Origin: Acidobacteriota bacterium
GTDB taxonomy: Bacteria; Acidobacteriota; Vicinamibacteria; Vicinamibacterales; UBA2999
DNA length: 64,000 nt
Direction: 5' to 3'
Assembly (NCBI GenBank): GCA_016871195.1
Contig: VFZN01000006.1
Coordinates: 145,489 to 209,488 of the forward strand
Positions 1-8,828 of this stretch are shown here, in pieces; within the stretch, counting starts at the first letter, position 1, and each line of letters starts with the position of its first letter. The position numbers and the translations under genes were made by a program. The notes under the pieces are model-generated. The model was not told the origin of the DNA, did not search any database, and saw only the letters and a program-made list of their open reading frames with translations.

Positions 1-740
1 TGGAGTCGGCGCAGTTCGGGATGCCGGTGGCGGGTGTGCTGGCGTTGCTGCTGCTGTGGTGGCGGCCTCCCCACGCGTCGACGACGCACGATGCGGTGCC
101 GGTGCTGCCGCTGGTGCTGGTAGCGGTGGGCGTCATCGCGTCGTACCTGCCCTATCGGCATTATCCGGAATGGTGGTACCTGCGGTTCCTGTTGCCGGCG
201 CTCGTGGTGTTGACCGTGGCCCTGGTGGTGCTGGTCTCCCGGGGTGTCGCACGCGCATCCGGGCGGGGGACGGAGGCGCTGCCGCTGGCGCTGACGGTCG
301 TCGGCATGACAGCGCAGTGGCGCACGGCAGAGGCGGCGGAGGCACGGAGTCTCCGATCACTCGAGTCGAGATTCCGAACGGTTGGTCGCGTAATGACCAC
401 ACAGGTGTCTCCACGTCGCGCGGTGCTGAGTGTGTGGGACAGCGGCAGCCTGCGCTTTGCCGGACGTGGCGAGGTGGTGTTGTGGGATGCACTTGATCCG
501 CAGTGGCTCGACCGTGCCGTAGACTGGCTGGCCGCACGTGGGGAGGCTCCGGTGATTGTGATTGAGCCCTGGGAAGAAGCCGCATTCCGGGCACGTTTTG
601 CGGGGCAGCAGTTCGGCGTGCTCGACTGGCCACCACGTGTGGACATCGACAGCCGGGTCCGGATCTACCGGACGGATGGCCGTGCCCGCTATCTGTCCGG
701 GGCACCGGTCGAGACGACGCTGGTGCCGCTGCTGCGCTGA
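1..740 (+). CDS. C-terminal part of a membrane protein, possibly a glycosyltransferase (partial)
   Basis: The frame is already open at the left edge (first full codon at base 3), so this is the 3' part of a longer gene; about 245 residues are visible. They contain hydrophobic segments near residues 9-18, 38-52 and 66-84, followed by a soluble C-terminal domain of about 150 residues. Multi-pass membrane part plus C-terminal soluble domain is the usual layout of PMT/ArnT-like lipid-linked sugar transferases and related polytopic proteins, but the catalytic N-terminal half lies outside the window, so the function is only a guess. The gene ends about 60 bases before the convergent symporter gene. 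A broadly similar membrane protein occurs at 50286-52007. Confidence 0.6.
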   Translation, partial: ESAQFGMPVAGVLALLLLWWRPPHASTTHDAVPVLPLVLVAVGVIASYLPYRHYPEWWYLRFLLPALVVLTVALVVLVSRGVARASGRGTEALPLALTVVGMTAQWRTAEAAEARSLRSLESRFRTVGRVMTTQVSPRRAVLSVWDSGSLRFAGRGEVVLWDALDPQWLDRAVDWLAARGEAPVIVIEPWEEAAFRARFAGQQFGVLDWPPRVDIDSRVRIYRTDGRARYLSGAPVETTLVPLLR

Positions 741-800
741 GAGCCACGCGCGACCGGGGCGAGGCCGTTGGACCTCGGCCCTGAGCAGGCGCGGGTGGTG

Positions 801-2327
801 TTATTCGCCGAAGTGAATGCGCTGCTCGACGTCTGCAAAGCGTCGGGCGGCGTCGGGCTCGGGGGCCACAAGCGACACGATGATGCCGACCGCAAACGAG
901 AGCGGAATGGTCACGAGTCCCGGATTCTTGAGGGGGAACCACGCCGCGCTGTGCTTGAGGATGTCGATCTGGATCGTGGGCGACAGGTAGATGAGCGTCA
1001 GTGTCGAGATGGTGCCGATGATCATCGACGCCTGTGCGCCGTGGGTCGTGCACGGCTTCCAGAACACCGACAGCACGAGTGCCGGGAAGTTGGCCGATGC
1101 GGCAATGGCGAAGGCGAGGCCGACCATGTAGGCCACGTTCTGTCCCTTGAACACAATGCCGAGGGCGATGGAGGCGAGGGCCAGCAGCACCGTCGACCCG
1201 CGGGCCACGAGGAACTGCTCACGTTCGGACGCCGACCCCTTCCGGACGACGCTGACCCAGATGTCGTGTGAGAGTGCGGCGGCGCCGGCGAGAGTGAGAC
1301 CGGCCACCACGGCCAGGATCGTGGCAAACGCCACAGCGGAAATGAAGCCGAGGAAGGCCTGCCCCCCGACCACTTCGGCGAGGAGCGGCGCGGCCATGTT
1401 GCCACCCGCATCGACGGCACGAATGGCATCGTGGCCGACCAGCACCATCGCCCCGAAGCCGAGAATGAAGGTGAACAGGTAGAACACCCCGATGACGGCC
1501 GTGGCGATGGCCACCGATGACCGCGCGGTCTGTGCGTCGGGCACGGTGTAGAAGCGCATCAGGATGTGCGGCAGGCCGGCGGTGCCGAACATCAGGGCGA
1601 TGCCGAGGGAGATCGCATCGAGCGGATTCGAGACCAGCTGGCCGGGCGCCAGCACGGCATCGCCGTATTGCCGCGTGGCCTCCTGGAACAGGGCGAGCGG
1701 ATTGAACGAGAACCGTGCCAGTACCAGGAGAGCGAGCAGCCCCGCCCCGCCCAGCAGGAGCACCGCCTTCACGATTTGCACCCAGGTGGTGGCCAGCATT
1801 CCGCCGAAGAGGACATACGCCAGCATCACCAGCCCGACAATGACAATGGCGACTTCGTACTGGAGGCCGAAGAGCAGGCGAATGAGATTGCCGGCTCCGA
1901 CCATCTGCGCGATGAGATAGAAGGCCACGACGGCGAGACCGCCGAAGGCCGACGCGACGCGCACCGGGGTCTGCTGCAGACGGAAGGCGACCACGTCGGT
2001 GAACGTGTAGCGGCCCAGGTTCCTGAGGGGTTCCGCAATGAGGAACATCACGACGGGCCAGCCGACGAGGAAGCCGATCGAGTAGATGAGGCCGTCGAAT
2101 CCGGAGAGGGCGACGAGGCCGGCAATGCCGAGGAAGCTTGCGGCACTCATGTAGTCGCCGGCGAGGGCGAGACCGTTCTGCCATCCGGTGACGCTGCGTC
2201 CGGCGGCGAGGAAGTCTTCGGTGGTGTTGGTGCGCCTCGCGGCCAGCCAGGTGATGATGAGCGACAGCGCGATGAAGATGCCGAACCCGGCCATCGCGAT
2301 GACGTTGGGCTGCGGCGCGGGTGTCAT
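801..2327 (-). CDS. actP: Sodium:solute symporter, cation/acetate type
   Basis: 508 residues, polytopic, typical of the SSS (solute:sodium symporter) family that couples uptake of small monocarboxylates such as acetate to sodium. The first helix and the segment TEDFLAAGRSVTGWQNGLA (residues about 35-53) match the ActP branch, and later helices carry the family's conserved Gly/Ala-rich stretches. The start is the ATG at 2327, which overlaps the stop of the upstream DUF485 gene in an ATGA arrangement; a longer frame exists upstream but would run through that gene. The DUF485-actP pairing is the same as yjcH-actP of E. coli, which supports acetate or a similar short carboxylate as substrate. Substrate cannot be fixed from sequence alone. 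Confidence 0.9.
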   Translation of the reverse strand: MTPAPQPNVIAMAGFGIFIALSLIITWLAARRTNTTEDFLAAGRSVTGWQNGLALAGDYMSAASFLGIAGLVALSGFDGLIYSIGFLVGWPVVMFLIAEPLRNLGRYTFTDVVAFRLQQTPVRVASAFGGLAVVAFYLIAQMVGAGNLIRLLFGLQYEVAIVIVGLVMLAYVLFGGMLATTWVQIVKAVLLLGGAGLLALLVLARFSFNPLALFQEATRQYGDAVLAPGQLVSNPLDAISLGIALMFGTAGLPHILMRFYTVPDAQTARSSVAIATAVIGVFYLFTFILGFGAMVLVGHDAIRAVDAGGNMAAPLLAEVVGGQAFLGFISAVAFATILAVVAGLTLAGAAALSHDIWVSVVRKGSASEREQFLVARGSTVLLALASIALGIVFKGQNVAYMVGLAFAIAASANFPALVLSVFWKPCTTHGAQASMIIGTISTLTLIYLSPTIQIDILKHSAAWFPLKNPGLVTIPLSFAVGIIVSLVAPEPDAARRFADVEQRIHFGE

Positions 2328-2614
2328 CGGCGTGCTTCCATTTCCCGCCGGAGGTCGGCGAGGGCGCGGTCGTAGGTGCTGTTGGCCCACCGCACATACA
2401 CGACGATGAGCGCCCAGGCGGCGAGAATGACGACGACGCCGAGGGTGATGCCGAGGGACAGGCCTGGCACCAGCTGCATCGCCAGCAGCGGCTTGTTGTA
2501 GGCGATGAGGAGAACGAACGCCACATAGATGGCGGTCATGGCGCCTGTCAGCGCCAGCGCGATGCGCCAGCGGGCAGCGTCGAGGGCACGGAGACGATCG
2601 GCCGGTGAATCCAC
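2324..2614 (-). CDS. DUF485 small inner-membrane protein, partner of the symporter
   Basis: 96 residues with two strongly hydrophobic helices (about residues 18-38 and 52-74) and charged ends, the standard form of DUF485 (YjcH) proteins that precede actP. The start is a GTG at 2614. A -10-like TAATAT (minus strand, 2626-2621) lies only six bases upstream and there is no Shine-Dalgarno sequence, so the mRNA is probably leaderless. Its stop overlaps the actP start by four bases, so the two are translated as a unit. The role of the family is not established; an accessory role to the symporter is inferred from constant pairing. Confidence 0.88.
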   Translation of the reverse strand: MDSPADRLRALDAARWRIALALTGAMTAIYVAFVLLIAYNKPLLAMQLVPGLSLGITLGVVVILAAWALIVVYVRWANSTYDRALADLRREMEARR

Positions 2615-2635
2615 GCGCGGATATTAGCCTATGAT
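2615..2635. promoter_or_regulatory. Back-to-back divergent -10 elements
   Basis: Minus-strand TAATAT (2626-2621) points at the DUF485-actP operon and plus-strand TATGAT (2630-2635) at the aminotransferase gene. Only three bases separate the two hexamers, so the two polymerase footprints must overlap. Confidence 0.6.
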
Positions 2636-2656
2636 CTGAGGCTGAGGAGCAGAAAC

Positions 2657-3979
2657 ATGACCGGCGAAGAGATTGTGGCCCTGAACAAGCAGCACACCCT
2701 GTACGAGTGGTCGGCGCAGTCGCACGTCGACCCGATTCCCGTGGCGGGGGCCAAGGGGGTGCACTTCTGGACGCCCGAGGGCAAGCGCTACATCGACTTC
2801 AACAGTCAGCTGATGTGCACGAACATCGGCCATGGCCATCCGAAGGTCATTGAGGCGATCCGGGTGCAAGCCGAGCAGCTGGCTTACGCGAACCCCTTCA
2901 TGGCGACCGAGGCACGCGGCCGGCTGGGGGCCAAGCTGGCCGAACTGTGCCCCGGTGACATCGACGTGTTCTTCTTCACCAACGGCGGGGCCGAAGCCAA
3001 CGAGAACGCCATCCGCCTGGCGCGGCTGGTGACGGGGCGGCACAAGATTCTGGCGCGTTATCGCTCGTATCACGGGGGCACGGCGGGCAGCCTCACGCTG
3101 ACCGGCGACCCGCGCCGGTGGGCGTCGGAGCCGGGCATCCCCGGTGTGGTGCGGGTGCCGCACCCGTACCACGGCGTACAGCGGGGGTCCGACACGGCCT
3201 CCGAGGCGCTCGCGCAGCTTGACGAAATCATCATGCTGGAAGGCCCGCACACCATTGCCGCCTTCATCCTCGAGACGGTGACGGGCACTAACGGTGTGCT
3301 GCCGCCGCCGCCCGGCTATCTGGAGGGCGTGCGGGCGCTCTGTGACCGCCATGGCATCCTGCTCATCTGCGACGAAGTGATGTCGGGCTTCGGGCGCACG
3401 GGCAAGTGGTTTGCCGTCGATCACTACGGCGTCGTGCCTGACATCATCACGATGGCCAAGGGGCTCACGAGTGCGTACGTGCCGCTGGGCGCCTTGGGCA
3501 TGCGGCGCGCGCTCGCGGATCACTTCCAGCAGAAGGTGTTCTACGGGGGGCTGACCTACAACAGCCATCCGCTTGGCTGCGCCACGGCACTGGCGACCAT
3601 CCAGGTGTACGAAGACGAAGGCCTCATCGATCGGGCGCGTGTCATGGGCGAACTGATGCGGTCGCTGCACGAGGAGATGCAGGCGAAGCATCCCTGTGTA
3701 GGCGAGTTCCGCAGCATCGGCCTGTTCGGCATTGTCGAACTGGTGCGCGATCGCGCGACACGCGAAGCGCTGGCGCCGTTCAACGGCACGTCGCCCGAGA
3801 TGCAGATCCTGGCGAAGCACTTCCGTGAAGAAGGCCTCTACACGTTCGTGCGGTGGAACAACTTCTTCACCAATCCGCCGCTGGTGATCACCGAGGCCGA
3901 GATGCGCGAGGCGTTTGCGATCATCGATCGCGGCCTCACGAAGGTCGACGCGGCGCTCGGACACCATGTCGGTGCGTGA
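2657..3979 (+). CDS. Class III PLP-dependent aminotransferase
   Basis: 440 residues, the usual length of fold-type I class III (omega-amino acid) aminotransferases. The PLP-binding region is clear: FFFTNGGAEANENAIRLAR near residues 111-129, the acidic cofactor contact in LICDEVMSGFGRTGKW near 236-251, and the Schiff-base lysine K268 in MAKGLTSAYVPLGA. It moves an amino group from an omega- or alpha-amino acid to a keto acid such as pyruvate. The sequence resembles the taurine/beta-alanine:pyruvate branch, but substrate is not determined. A GAGGAG ribosome site lies about 8 bases before the ATG. The gene overlaps the next one (start at 3966) and the two are surely co-transcribed. Confidence 0.9.
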   Translation: MTGEEIVALNKQHTLYEWSAQSHVDPIPVAGAKGVHFWTPEGKRYIDFNSQLMCTNIGHGHPKVIEAIRVQAEQLAYANPFMATEARGRLGAKLAELCPGDIDVFFFTNGGAEANENAIRLARLVTGRHKILARYRSYHGGTAGSLTLTGDPRRWASEPGIPGVVRVPHPYHGVQRGSDTASEALAQLDEIIMLEGPHTIAAFILETVTGTNGVLPPPPGYLEGVRALCDRHGILLICDEVMSGFGRTGKWFAVDHYGVVPDIITMAKGLTSAYVPLGALGMRRALADHFQQKVFYGGLTYNSHPLGCATALATIQVYEDEGLIDRARVMGELMRSLHEEMQAKHPCVGEFRSIGLFGIVELVRDRATREALAPFNGTSPEMQILAKHFREEGLYTFVRWNNFFTNPPLVITEAEMREAFAIIDRGLTKVDAALGHHVGA

Positions 3980-4973
3980 CCTGCTGATTGTCGGGGCCGG
4001 CCCTGCGGGGCTGGCCACGGCCATCGCGGCGCGGCAGCACGGCGTGGATGCGCTGGTGATCGACCAGGGCACGGTGGCCGACGGCATCCGCCGGTTTCCG
4101 ACGCACATGACGTTCTTCACGACGCCGCCGCTGCTGGAGATTGGCGGACTGCCGTTCACGACGCCGCACGACAAGCCGTCGCGCCTCGAGGCGTGGCGCT
4201 ACTATCGCCGGGCCGCCGAACTGTCGCAGGTCGCGATGGTGCTGCGTGAGCGCGTCGTCGCGGTCGAGGCGGACCGGCATGACGAGGAACCCGTGCTGGT
4301 GGTGACGTCGGTGGATGCGGCTGGTGTGTCGCGGGCCCGTGCGGGTCGTGCGGTGGCGCTGGCCATGGGCTACTACGACCGGCCCAATCTCCTGGGCGTG
4401 CCGGGTGAAGACCTGCCGCATGTGTCGCATTACTACACGGAAGCGGCTCCCTACTATCGGCAGCGGGTTGTGGTGGTTGGGGGAAAGAACTCGGCCTGTG
4501 ACACGGCGCTCGATCTGTATCGCGGGGGGGCGCAGGTGACGCTGGTGCATCGGGGCGCGGCGCTGGGCGAGTCGGTCAAGTACTGGGTGCGTCCGGACAT
4601 CGACAACCGAATTGCGGAGGGGTCGATTGCGGCGCATTTCGAGAGCGAGGTGGTGTCGATTGGGCCGCGCGAGGTGCAGGTGCGGCATCGGACGACGGGG
4701 GCGGTGACAGGGATGGGGGCCGAGGCGGTCTTTGTGATGACGGGATATCAGGCCGACCATACGTTTCTCGAGCGATGCGGGGTGCGGCTGCACCCGGAGA
4801 CGCGCGTGCCCCAGCACGATCCGGCCACGAATGAAACCAACATGCCCGGGCTCTACATTGCCGGCGGGCAACTGGCGGGTGTCCGGACGGGCAGCGTGTT
4901 CATCGAGAACGGGCGTCTGCACGGCGAGGTGATCGCGCGCGCGGTGGCGGCCCGGCTGAGCGCGCGCGGGTAG
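3966..4973 (+). CDS. ypdA: YpdA-family FAD/NADPH-dependent disulfide reductase (putative bacillithiol-disulfide reductase)
   Basis: 335 residues. The N-terminal FAD Rossmann motif LLIVGAGPAGLATAIAARQ (about residues 6-24) and a second NAD(P)H motif VVVVGGKNSACDTALDLYR (about 173-191) flank a thioredoxin-reductase-like core. There is no CxxC redox motif between them, which fits YpdA (Bdr) rather than thioredoxin reductase. YpdA proteins reduce bacillithiol disulfide in low-GC Gram-positives and relatives. The ATG at 3966 lies inside the end of the aminotransferase gene (14-base overlap), so translation is coupled. Reduction of a low-molecular-weight thiol is inferred from the family; bacillithiol production here is not shown. 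Confidence 0.8.
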   Translation: MSVRDLLIVGAGPAGLATAIAARQHGVDALVIDQGTVADGIRRFPTHMTFFTTPPLLEIGGLPFTTPHDKPSRLEAWRYYRRAAELSQVAMVLRERVVAVEADRHDEEPVLVVTSVDAAGVSRARAGRAVALAMGYYDRPNLLGVPGEDLPHVSHYYTEAAPYYRQRVVVVGGKNSACDTALDLYRGGAQVTLVHRGAALGESVKYWVRPDIDNRIAEGSIAAHFESEVVSIGPREVQVRHRTTGAVTGMGAEAVFVMTGYQADHTFLERCGVRLHPETRVPQHDPATNETNMPGLYIAGGQLAGVRTGSVFIENGRLHGEVIARAVAARLSARG

Positions 4974-5007
4974 GCGGCACGGCGTGCGCCTGACGCCCCG
5001 AGCCGTG

Positions 5008-5286
5008 TCAGCGCCCGCCGATGACCACCGCCCAGGGGCGGATCTGCCAGCGCGTGACCAGCCCTTCCGTCACATACGGGTCCGCCGACACAAACGCCCG
5101 TACACACGTGTCATCGTCGGCCCGAAAGACCAGCAGCGCGCCGAGCGGATCGGACAGCGCGCCGGCCATGACGAGTGCGCCGCGGGCTTCTGCCTCGCGG
5201 GCGAGTGCGATGTGGGCGTCGCGGAACGGCGCGCGGCGCGTGAGGTGGTCGGGCACGACGTCGTACTGCAGCGCGAAGTAGGCCAT
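5008..5286 (-). CDS. YciI-like protein
   Basis: 92 residues with the compact ferredoxin-like fold pattern of YCII-related proteins: an opening beta strand (MAYFALQYD), a conserved His-containing helix (FRDAHIALAREAEARG, about residues 21-36), a strand-rich middle and the typical FVSADPYVTEGLV segment near 64-76. The ATG at 5286 is preferred because a GAGG ribosome site lies just upstream, at the very end of ilvE; an upstream in-frame ATG would overlap ilvE. It begins two bases after the ilvE stop, so the two form an operon. YciI proteins are small, mostly uncharacterised, and some have weak hydrolase or dioxygenase-like activity. Confidence 0.85.
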   Translation of the reverse strand: MAYFALQYDVVPDHLTRRAPFRDAHIALAREAEARGALVMAGALSDPLGALLVFRADDDTCVRAFVSADPYVTEGLVTRWQIRPWAVVIGGR

Positions 5287-5288
5287 GG

Positions 5289-6350
5289 CTACACCTCGCA
5301 CAGCCAGCCGTGCACGTCAGGGGCCGTCCCCGTGCGCACGGCATCGAGCTGCTGCGCCGCTCGAGCAATTGGTGAGTCGGCCGCTAGGGCCGGCAGGCTG
5401 ATTTCCCGATCGCGATGGCGCAGGCGACCGATGGGGGCCACCGTCGCGGCCGTGCCCAGGCCCGCCGCGCCTTCCAGCGTGCCCGCGGCGTGGGCCTCGA
5501 AGACCTCGTCGATGCTGATGCGGCGCTCGTCGACCGGCACGCCCATGTCGCGCAGCAGCGTGAGGACCGAGTCGCGCGTGACGCCAGGCAGAATCGTTCC
5601 GTTGAGGGCCGGGGTGACCACGGTGCCGCCGATGACAAAGGCGATGTTCATGAGTCCGGCCTCTTCCACCCAGCGACGTTCAATTCCGTCGAGCCACAGC
5701 ACGTTGTGAAACCCGCGCGCCTGCGCCTCTCGCTGGGCCACGAGGCTGCCTGCGTAGTTGCCGGCACACTTGGCCGCGCCCGTGCCGCCCGGAAACGCCC
5801 GCACGTAGGTTTCTTCGGCCACGAGGTCGACGGCGCCTGAGAAATAGGCGCCCACCGGACACATCTCGATGAGGAAGCGGTAGCGGTCCGACGGCCTGAC
5901 GCCGAGGGCATCGCCCGTCGCAAACATGACCGGACGGAGGTACAGCGTGCCGCCGAGAATGGCCGGCATCCACTGACGGTCCACCGCGACCAGCGCGCGG
6001 ATGCCGTCGATGAACAGGTCGGCCGGCACCTCGGGCATGGCCATGCGGCGGCACGACTGCACCATGCGCCGATGATTCGCATCGGGACGGAACACGACCG
6101 CCCCAGTATTCGCGCGCGGATATGCCTTGAGGCCCTCGAAGATGCCCTGGCCGTAGTGCGCCACCAGCGGCCCGGGCACCAGCGGCATGTCGTGATACGG
6201 GACGATCGCCGGGGTGCCCCAGTGCCCGTCGGCGTAGTCGCAGACCAGCACATGGTCGGTGAACACGCCGCCAAACGGCGACGTGTCGCGCAGTGCGTCG
6301 GTCAATCGGGGGGTGGTGGTGCGGGTGACGCAAATGCTGAGGCTAGACAC
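5289..6350 (-). CDS. ilvE: Branched-chain amino acid aminotransferase
   Basis: 353 residues of fold-type IV aminotransferase. The PLP lysine is K194 in GGTGAAKCAGNYA, and the motifs LVAHYGQGIFEGLKAY (about 62-77) and EEAGLMNIAFVI further on are standard for the BCAT group with an N-terminal extension. The enzyme interconverts leucine, isoleucine and valine with their 2-keto acids using glutamate/2-oxoglutarate. The start is a GTG at 6350 with a GGAG ribosome site about six bases upstream; the frame stays open far upstream by chance across the divergent gene and was not used. It is followed at once by the YciI-like gene. Confidence 0.93.
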   Translation of the reverse strand: MSSLSICVTRTTTPRLTDALRDTSPFGGVFTDHVLVCDYADGHWGTPAIVPYHDMPLVPGPLVAHYGQGIFEGLKAYPRANTGAVVFRPDANHRRMVQSCRRMAMPEVPADLFIDGIRALVAVDRQWMPAILGGTLYLRPVMFATGDALGVRPSDRYRFLIEMCPVGAYFSGAVDLVAEETYVRAFPGGTGAAKCAGNYAGSLVAQREAQARGFHNVLWLDGIERRWVEEAGLMNIAFVIGGTVVTPALNGTILPGVTRDSVLTLLRDMGVPVDERRISIDEVFEAHAAGTLEGAAGLGTAATVAPIGRLRHRDREISLPALAADSPIARAAQQLDAVRTGTAPDVHGWLCEV

Positions 6351-6468
6351 GGTGTACTCCAGTGGATGATTCAGTGAGGGTAGTGTCAGGGGTGGGTGCG
6401 GCGGTGTCAAGCCGACCCGTGTCTCACCCGGGGCCGAATTCCTACAGGTCGGGCCGCAGGCAGGCATG

Positions 6469-6484
6469 TAGAATCGCCGCAGGG
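6469..6484 (+). promoter_or_regulatory. Promoter -10 and ribosome site of the VWA/MoxR operon
   Basis: TAGAAT at 6469-6474 is followed by AGGG at 6481-6484 and the GTG start at 6489. The 138-base gap to ilvE holds the divergent control region; no further operator is evident. Confidence 0.45.
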
Positions 6485-6488
6485 TTTC

Positions 6489-8780
6489 GTGGTCGACGCG
6501 CTTTTCCAGCTGTTGTTCTCGCACTCGCCGGCGATGTTTGCGCAGGGCGATGTGCGCTGGGCATCCGGACCCCTGACGGCCACGGTGTCCGTGCTCGCTC
6601 TGGTGGCCATCGCCACCACTGTGGCCGGATATCGCTCGGCCCGGGCGGGCAGCGCACGCGACCGTGCGGTGCTGCTGGGGTTGCGGCTGGCCCTGATTGC
6701 GGTGCTGATGCTGTGCCTGGCCAGGCCGCTGCTGGTGGTGCGCGCCGCCGTCGCGCAGCAGAACGTCGTCGGGGTGCTGGTGGACGACTCGGCGTCGATG
6801 GGCATCGCCGATGTGGAAGGCGCGTCGCGCAGCGCGCGCGCGCTCGCCGAGTTCCTCGGGCCGGACGGCCGCGCGGCTGCCGACCTGCGCGAACGGTTCA
6901 CGCTGCGGCCGTTCCGCGTCGCATCGACGGCCACGGCCGTTGCCGACGCCGCTGCCTTCACCGTCGATGGCAACGACACCAGCCTGGCCGACGCGCTGCA
7001 GGCGGCGCGTCAGGCCCTCTCGGGCCTGCCTCTTGCCGGGCTGGTCTTGGTCAGCGACGGCGTCGACACCACCGACCAGCCGCTCGACGAGGCCCTGCTG
7101 GCGCTGCGGGCCGACGGCATCCCGGTGTTCACCGTCGGCGTGGGTGCCGACACCCTGCCACGCGATGTGCAGGTCGAGCGCATCGCCCTGCCGCGTCGTG
7201 TGCTGAAGGGCAGCACGCTGCTGGTGGACATCACCCTGCGGCATCAGGGCCTCGGCGGCCAGTCCCTCACGCTCGACGTCGAAGACGAAGGACGTCTCGT
7301 CGCAACGCAGTCCGTGACGTTGCCATCCGCCAGCAGCCCGGTGACCGTCCCGGTGCGGCTCACGCTGGACGAGGCGGGGCCGCGCGTCATCCGCGTGCGC
7401 GTGCCGCCGCTGGACGGCGAACTGGTCACCGGCAACAACGTGCGCGACGTGCTCGTCACCGTCGACGAGCGGCGCGAAAAGATTTTGTACTTCGAAGGCG
7501 AGCCGCGCTTCGAACTGAAGTTCCTGCGGCGCGCGGTGGCGGATGATGCCCAACTGGAAGTCGTCACGCTGCAGCGCACGGCCGACAACAAGTATCTGCG
7601 CCTCGGGGTCGAGTCGCCCGACGAACTGGTGGCGGGGTTTCCCCGGACGCGCGAGGAACTGTTCGCGTATCGCGGGCTGATTCTGGGCAGCATCGAGGCC
7701 GGCGCCCTGACCGGTGATCAGCTGAAGATGGTGGCCGAGTTCGCGGATGTGCGGGGCGGCGGAGTGCTGGTGCTTGGCGGTGCCCGCGCGTTGTCGGAGG
7801 GTGGCTACGGCGGCACGGCCGTCGGAGAGGCCCTCCCCCTAGTACTCGAGGCCGGTGGCCGGATGCCCGCGGGTACGCGCGGACCACTCCAGCGTTTGGT
7901 CGTGCAGCCCACGGCCGAGGGCGCCCGACTCGCGGTGACCCGGCTGGCGGCTGAAGCGGAGGCCTCGCGTGCCCGCTGGGCCAGCCTGCCGCCAGTGACC
8001 CTCATCAACAGGGTCGGCGCGGTGAAGCCCGCGGCGACCGTGCTGCTGAGCGGTCGCACGGCCGGGGGCGTCGACGTACCGGTGCTCGCGCAGCAACGGT
8101 ATGGCCGCGGGCGCACCATGGTGTTCACGCCTCAGGATTCGTGGGTGTGGCAGATGCACGCCTCGCTCGCCGTCGATGACATGACGCACGAAACCCTGTG
8201 GCGTCAGATGCTGCGGGCGCTGGTCGACGATGTGCCCGAGGTGGTGGATGTGCGGCTGTCCGCGGACCGGGTGGCCCCCGGGGCCAGTGTCGATGTCGTG
8301 GCGACAGTGGTCGACGCGGCGTTTGTGCCGCTCAACGATGTGACGGTGCAGGCCACGGTGACCGGGCCTGCCGGAGACACGAGTGAGACCCCATTGACCT
8401 GGACGGGTACGACACCGGGTGAATACCGGGGCCGGGTGACGGTGCCCGGCACCGGCTGGCACGAAGTGGCCGTGGAAGGCCTGCGCGGGTCGGCCAGCGT
8501 GGGGCGCACCGTCACGCACGTGCGCGGCGCCCCGGGCGATGCCGAGTTTTTCGATGCGGGCCGTCAGGTCCCGGCCCTGCAGCGCATCGCCGAGGCGACC
8601 GGCGGCCGCTATGTCGATATTGCCGAGGCCGGCTCGCTGGCGGAGGCCCTGCGGTACACCGGGCGGGGCGTGACGCGCGTGGAAGAACACGAATTGTGGC
8701 AGATGCCGGCCGTCCTGCTGCTGCTGCTGGCGCTGATGGCGGCCGAATGGGCCTACAGGCGCCGTGTGGGATTGCCCTGA
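6489..8780 (+). CDS. VWA and glutamine-amidotransferase-like domain membrane protein
   Basis: 763 residues. Two transmembrane helices open the protein (about residues 28-47 and 60-84), followed by a von Willebrand factor A domain with an intact metal-binding MIDAS start (D99-D-S101-A-S103) and SDGVDTTDQP about 80 residues later. A region resembling class I glutamine-amidotransferase-like folds follows, then Ig-like strands, and a single C-terminal helix anchors the end (about 738-754). The bulk is predicted to face the periplasm. The start is a GTG at 6489 with AGGG just upstream. It is the first gene of a six-gene cluster with MoxR, DUF58 and BatA-type proteins. The biochemical role is unknown. 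Confidence 0.85.
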   Translation: MVDALFQLLFSHSPAMFAQGDVRWASGPLTATVSVLALVAIATTVAGYRSARAGSARDRAVLLGLRLALIAVLMLCLARPLLVVRAAVAQQNVVGVLVDDSASMGIADVEGASRSARALAEFLGPDGRAAADLRERFTLRPFRVASTATAVADAAAFTVDGNDTSLADALQAARQALSGLPLAGLVLVSDGVDTTDQPLDEALLALRADGIPVFTVGVGADTLPRDVQVERIALPRRVLKGSTLLVDITLRHQGLGGQSLTLDVEDEGRLVATQSVTLPSASSPVTVPVRLTLDEAGPRVIRVRVPPLDGELVTGNNVRDVLVTVDERREKILYFEGEPRFELKFLRRAVADDAQLEVVTLQRTADNKYLRLGVESPDELVAGFPRTREELFAYRGLILGSIEAGALTGDQLKMVAEFADVRGGGVLVLGGARALSEGGYGGTAVGEALPLVLEAGGRMPAGTRGPLQRLVVQPTAEGARLAVTRLAAEAEASRARWASLPPVTLINRVGAVKPAATVLLSGRTAGGVDVPVLAQQRYGRGRTMVFTPQDSWVWQMHASLAVDDMTHETLWRQMLRALVDDVPEVVDVRLSADRVAPGASVDVVATVVDAAFVPLNDVTVQATVTGPAGDTSETPLTWTGTTPGEYRGRVTVPGTGWHEVAVEGLRGSASVGRTVTHVRGAPGDAEFFDAGRQVPALQRIAEATGGRYVDIAEAGSLAEALRYTGRGVTRVEEHELWQMPAVLLLLLALMAAEWAYRRRVGLP

Positions 8781-8828
8781 GCGGGCGGTCCCCGGACTAC
8801 TGTGACCGAGACGGAAGGGAGACGCTGC

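Noticed and set aside
6351-7553. An open N-terminal extension of ilvE of 401 codons upstream.
   Set aside because: It lies opposite the VWA gene, contains low-complexity His/Arg-rich sequence, and the GTG at 6350 has a good ribosome site.
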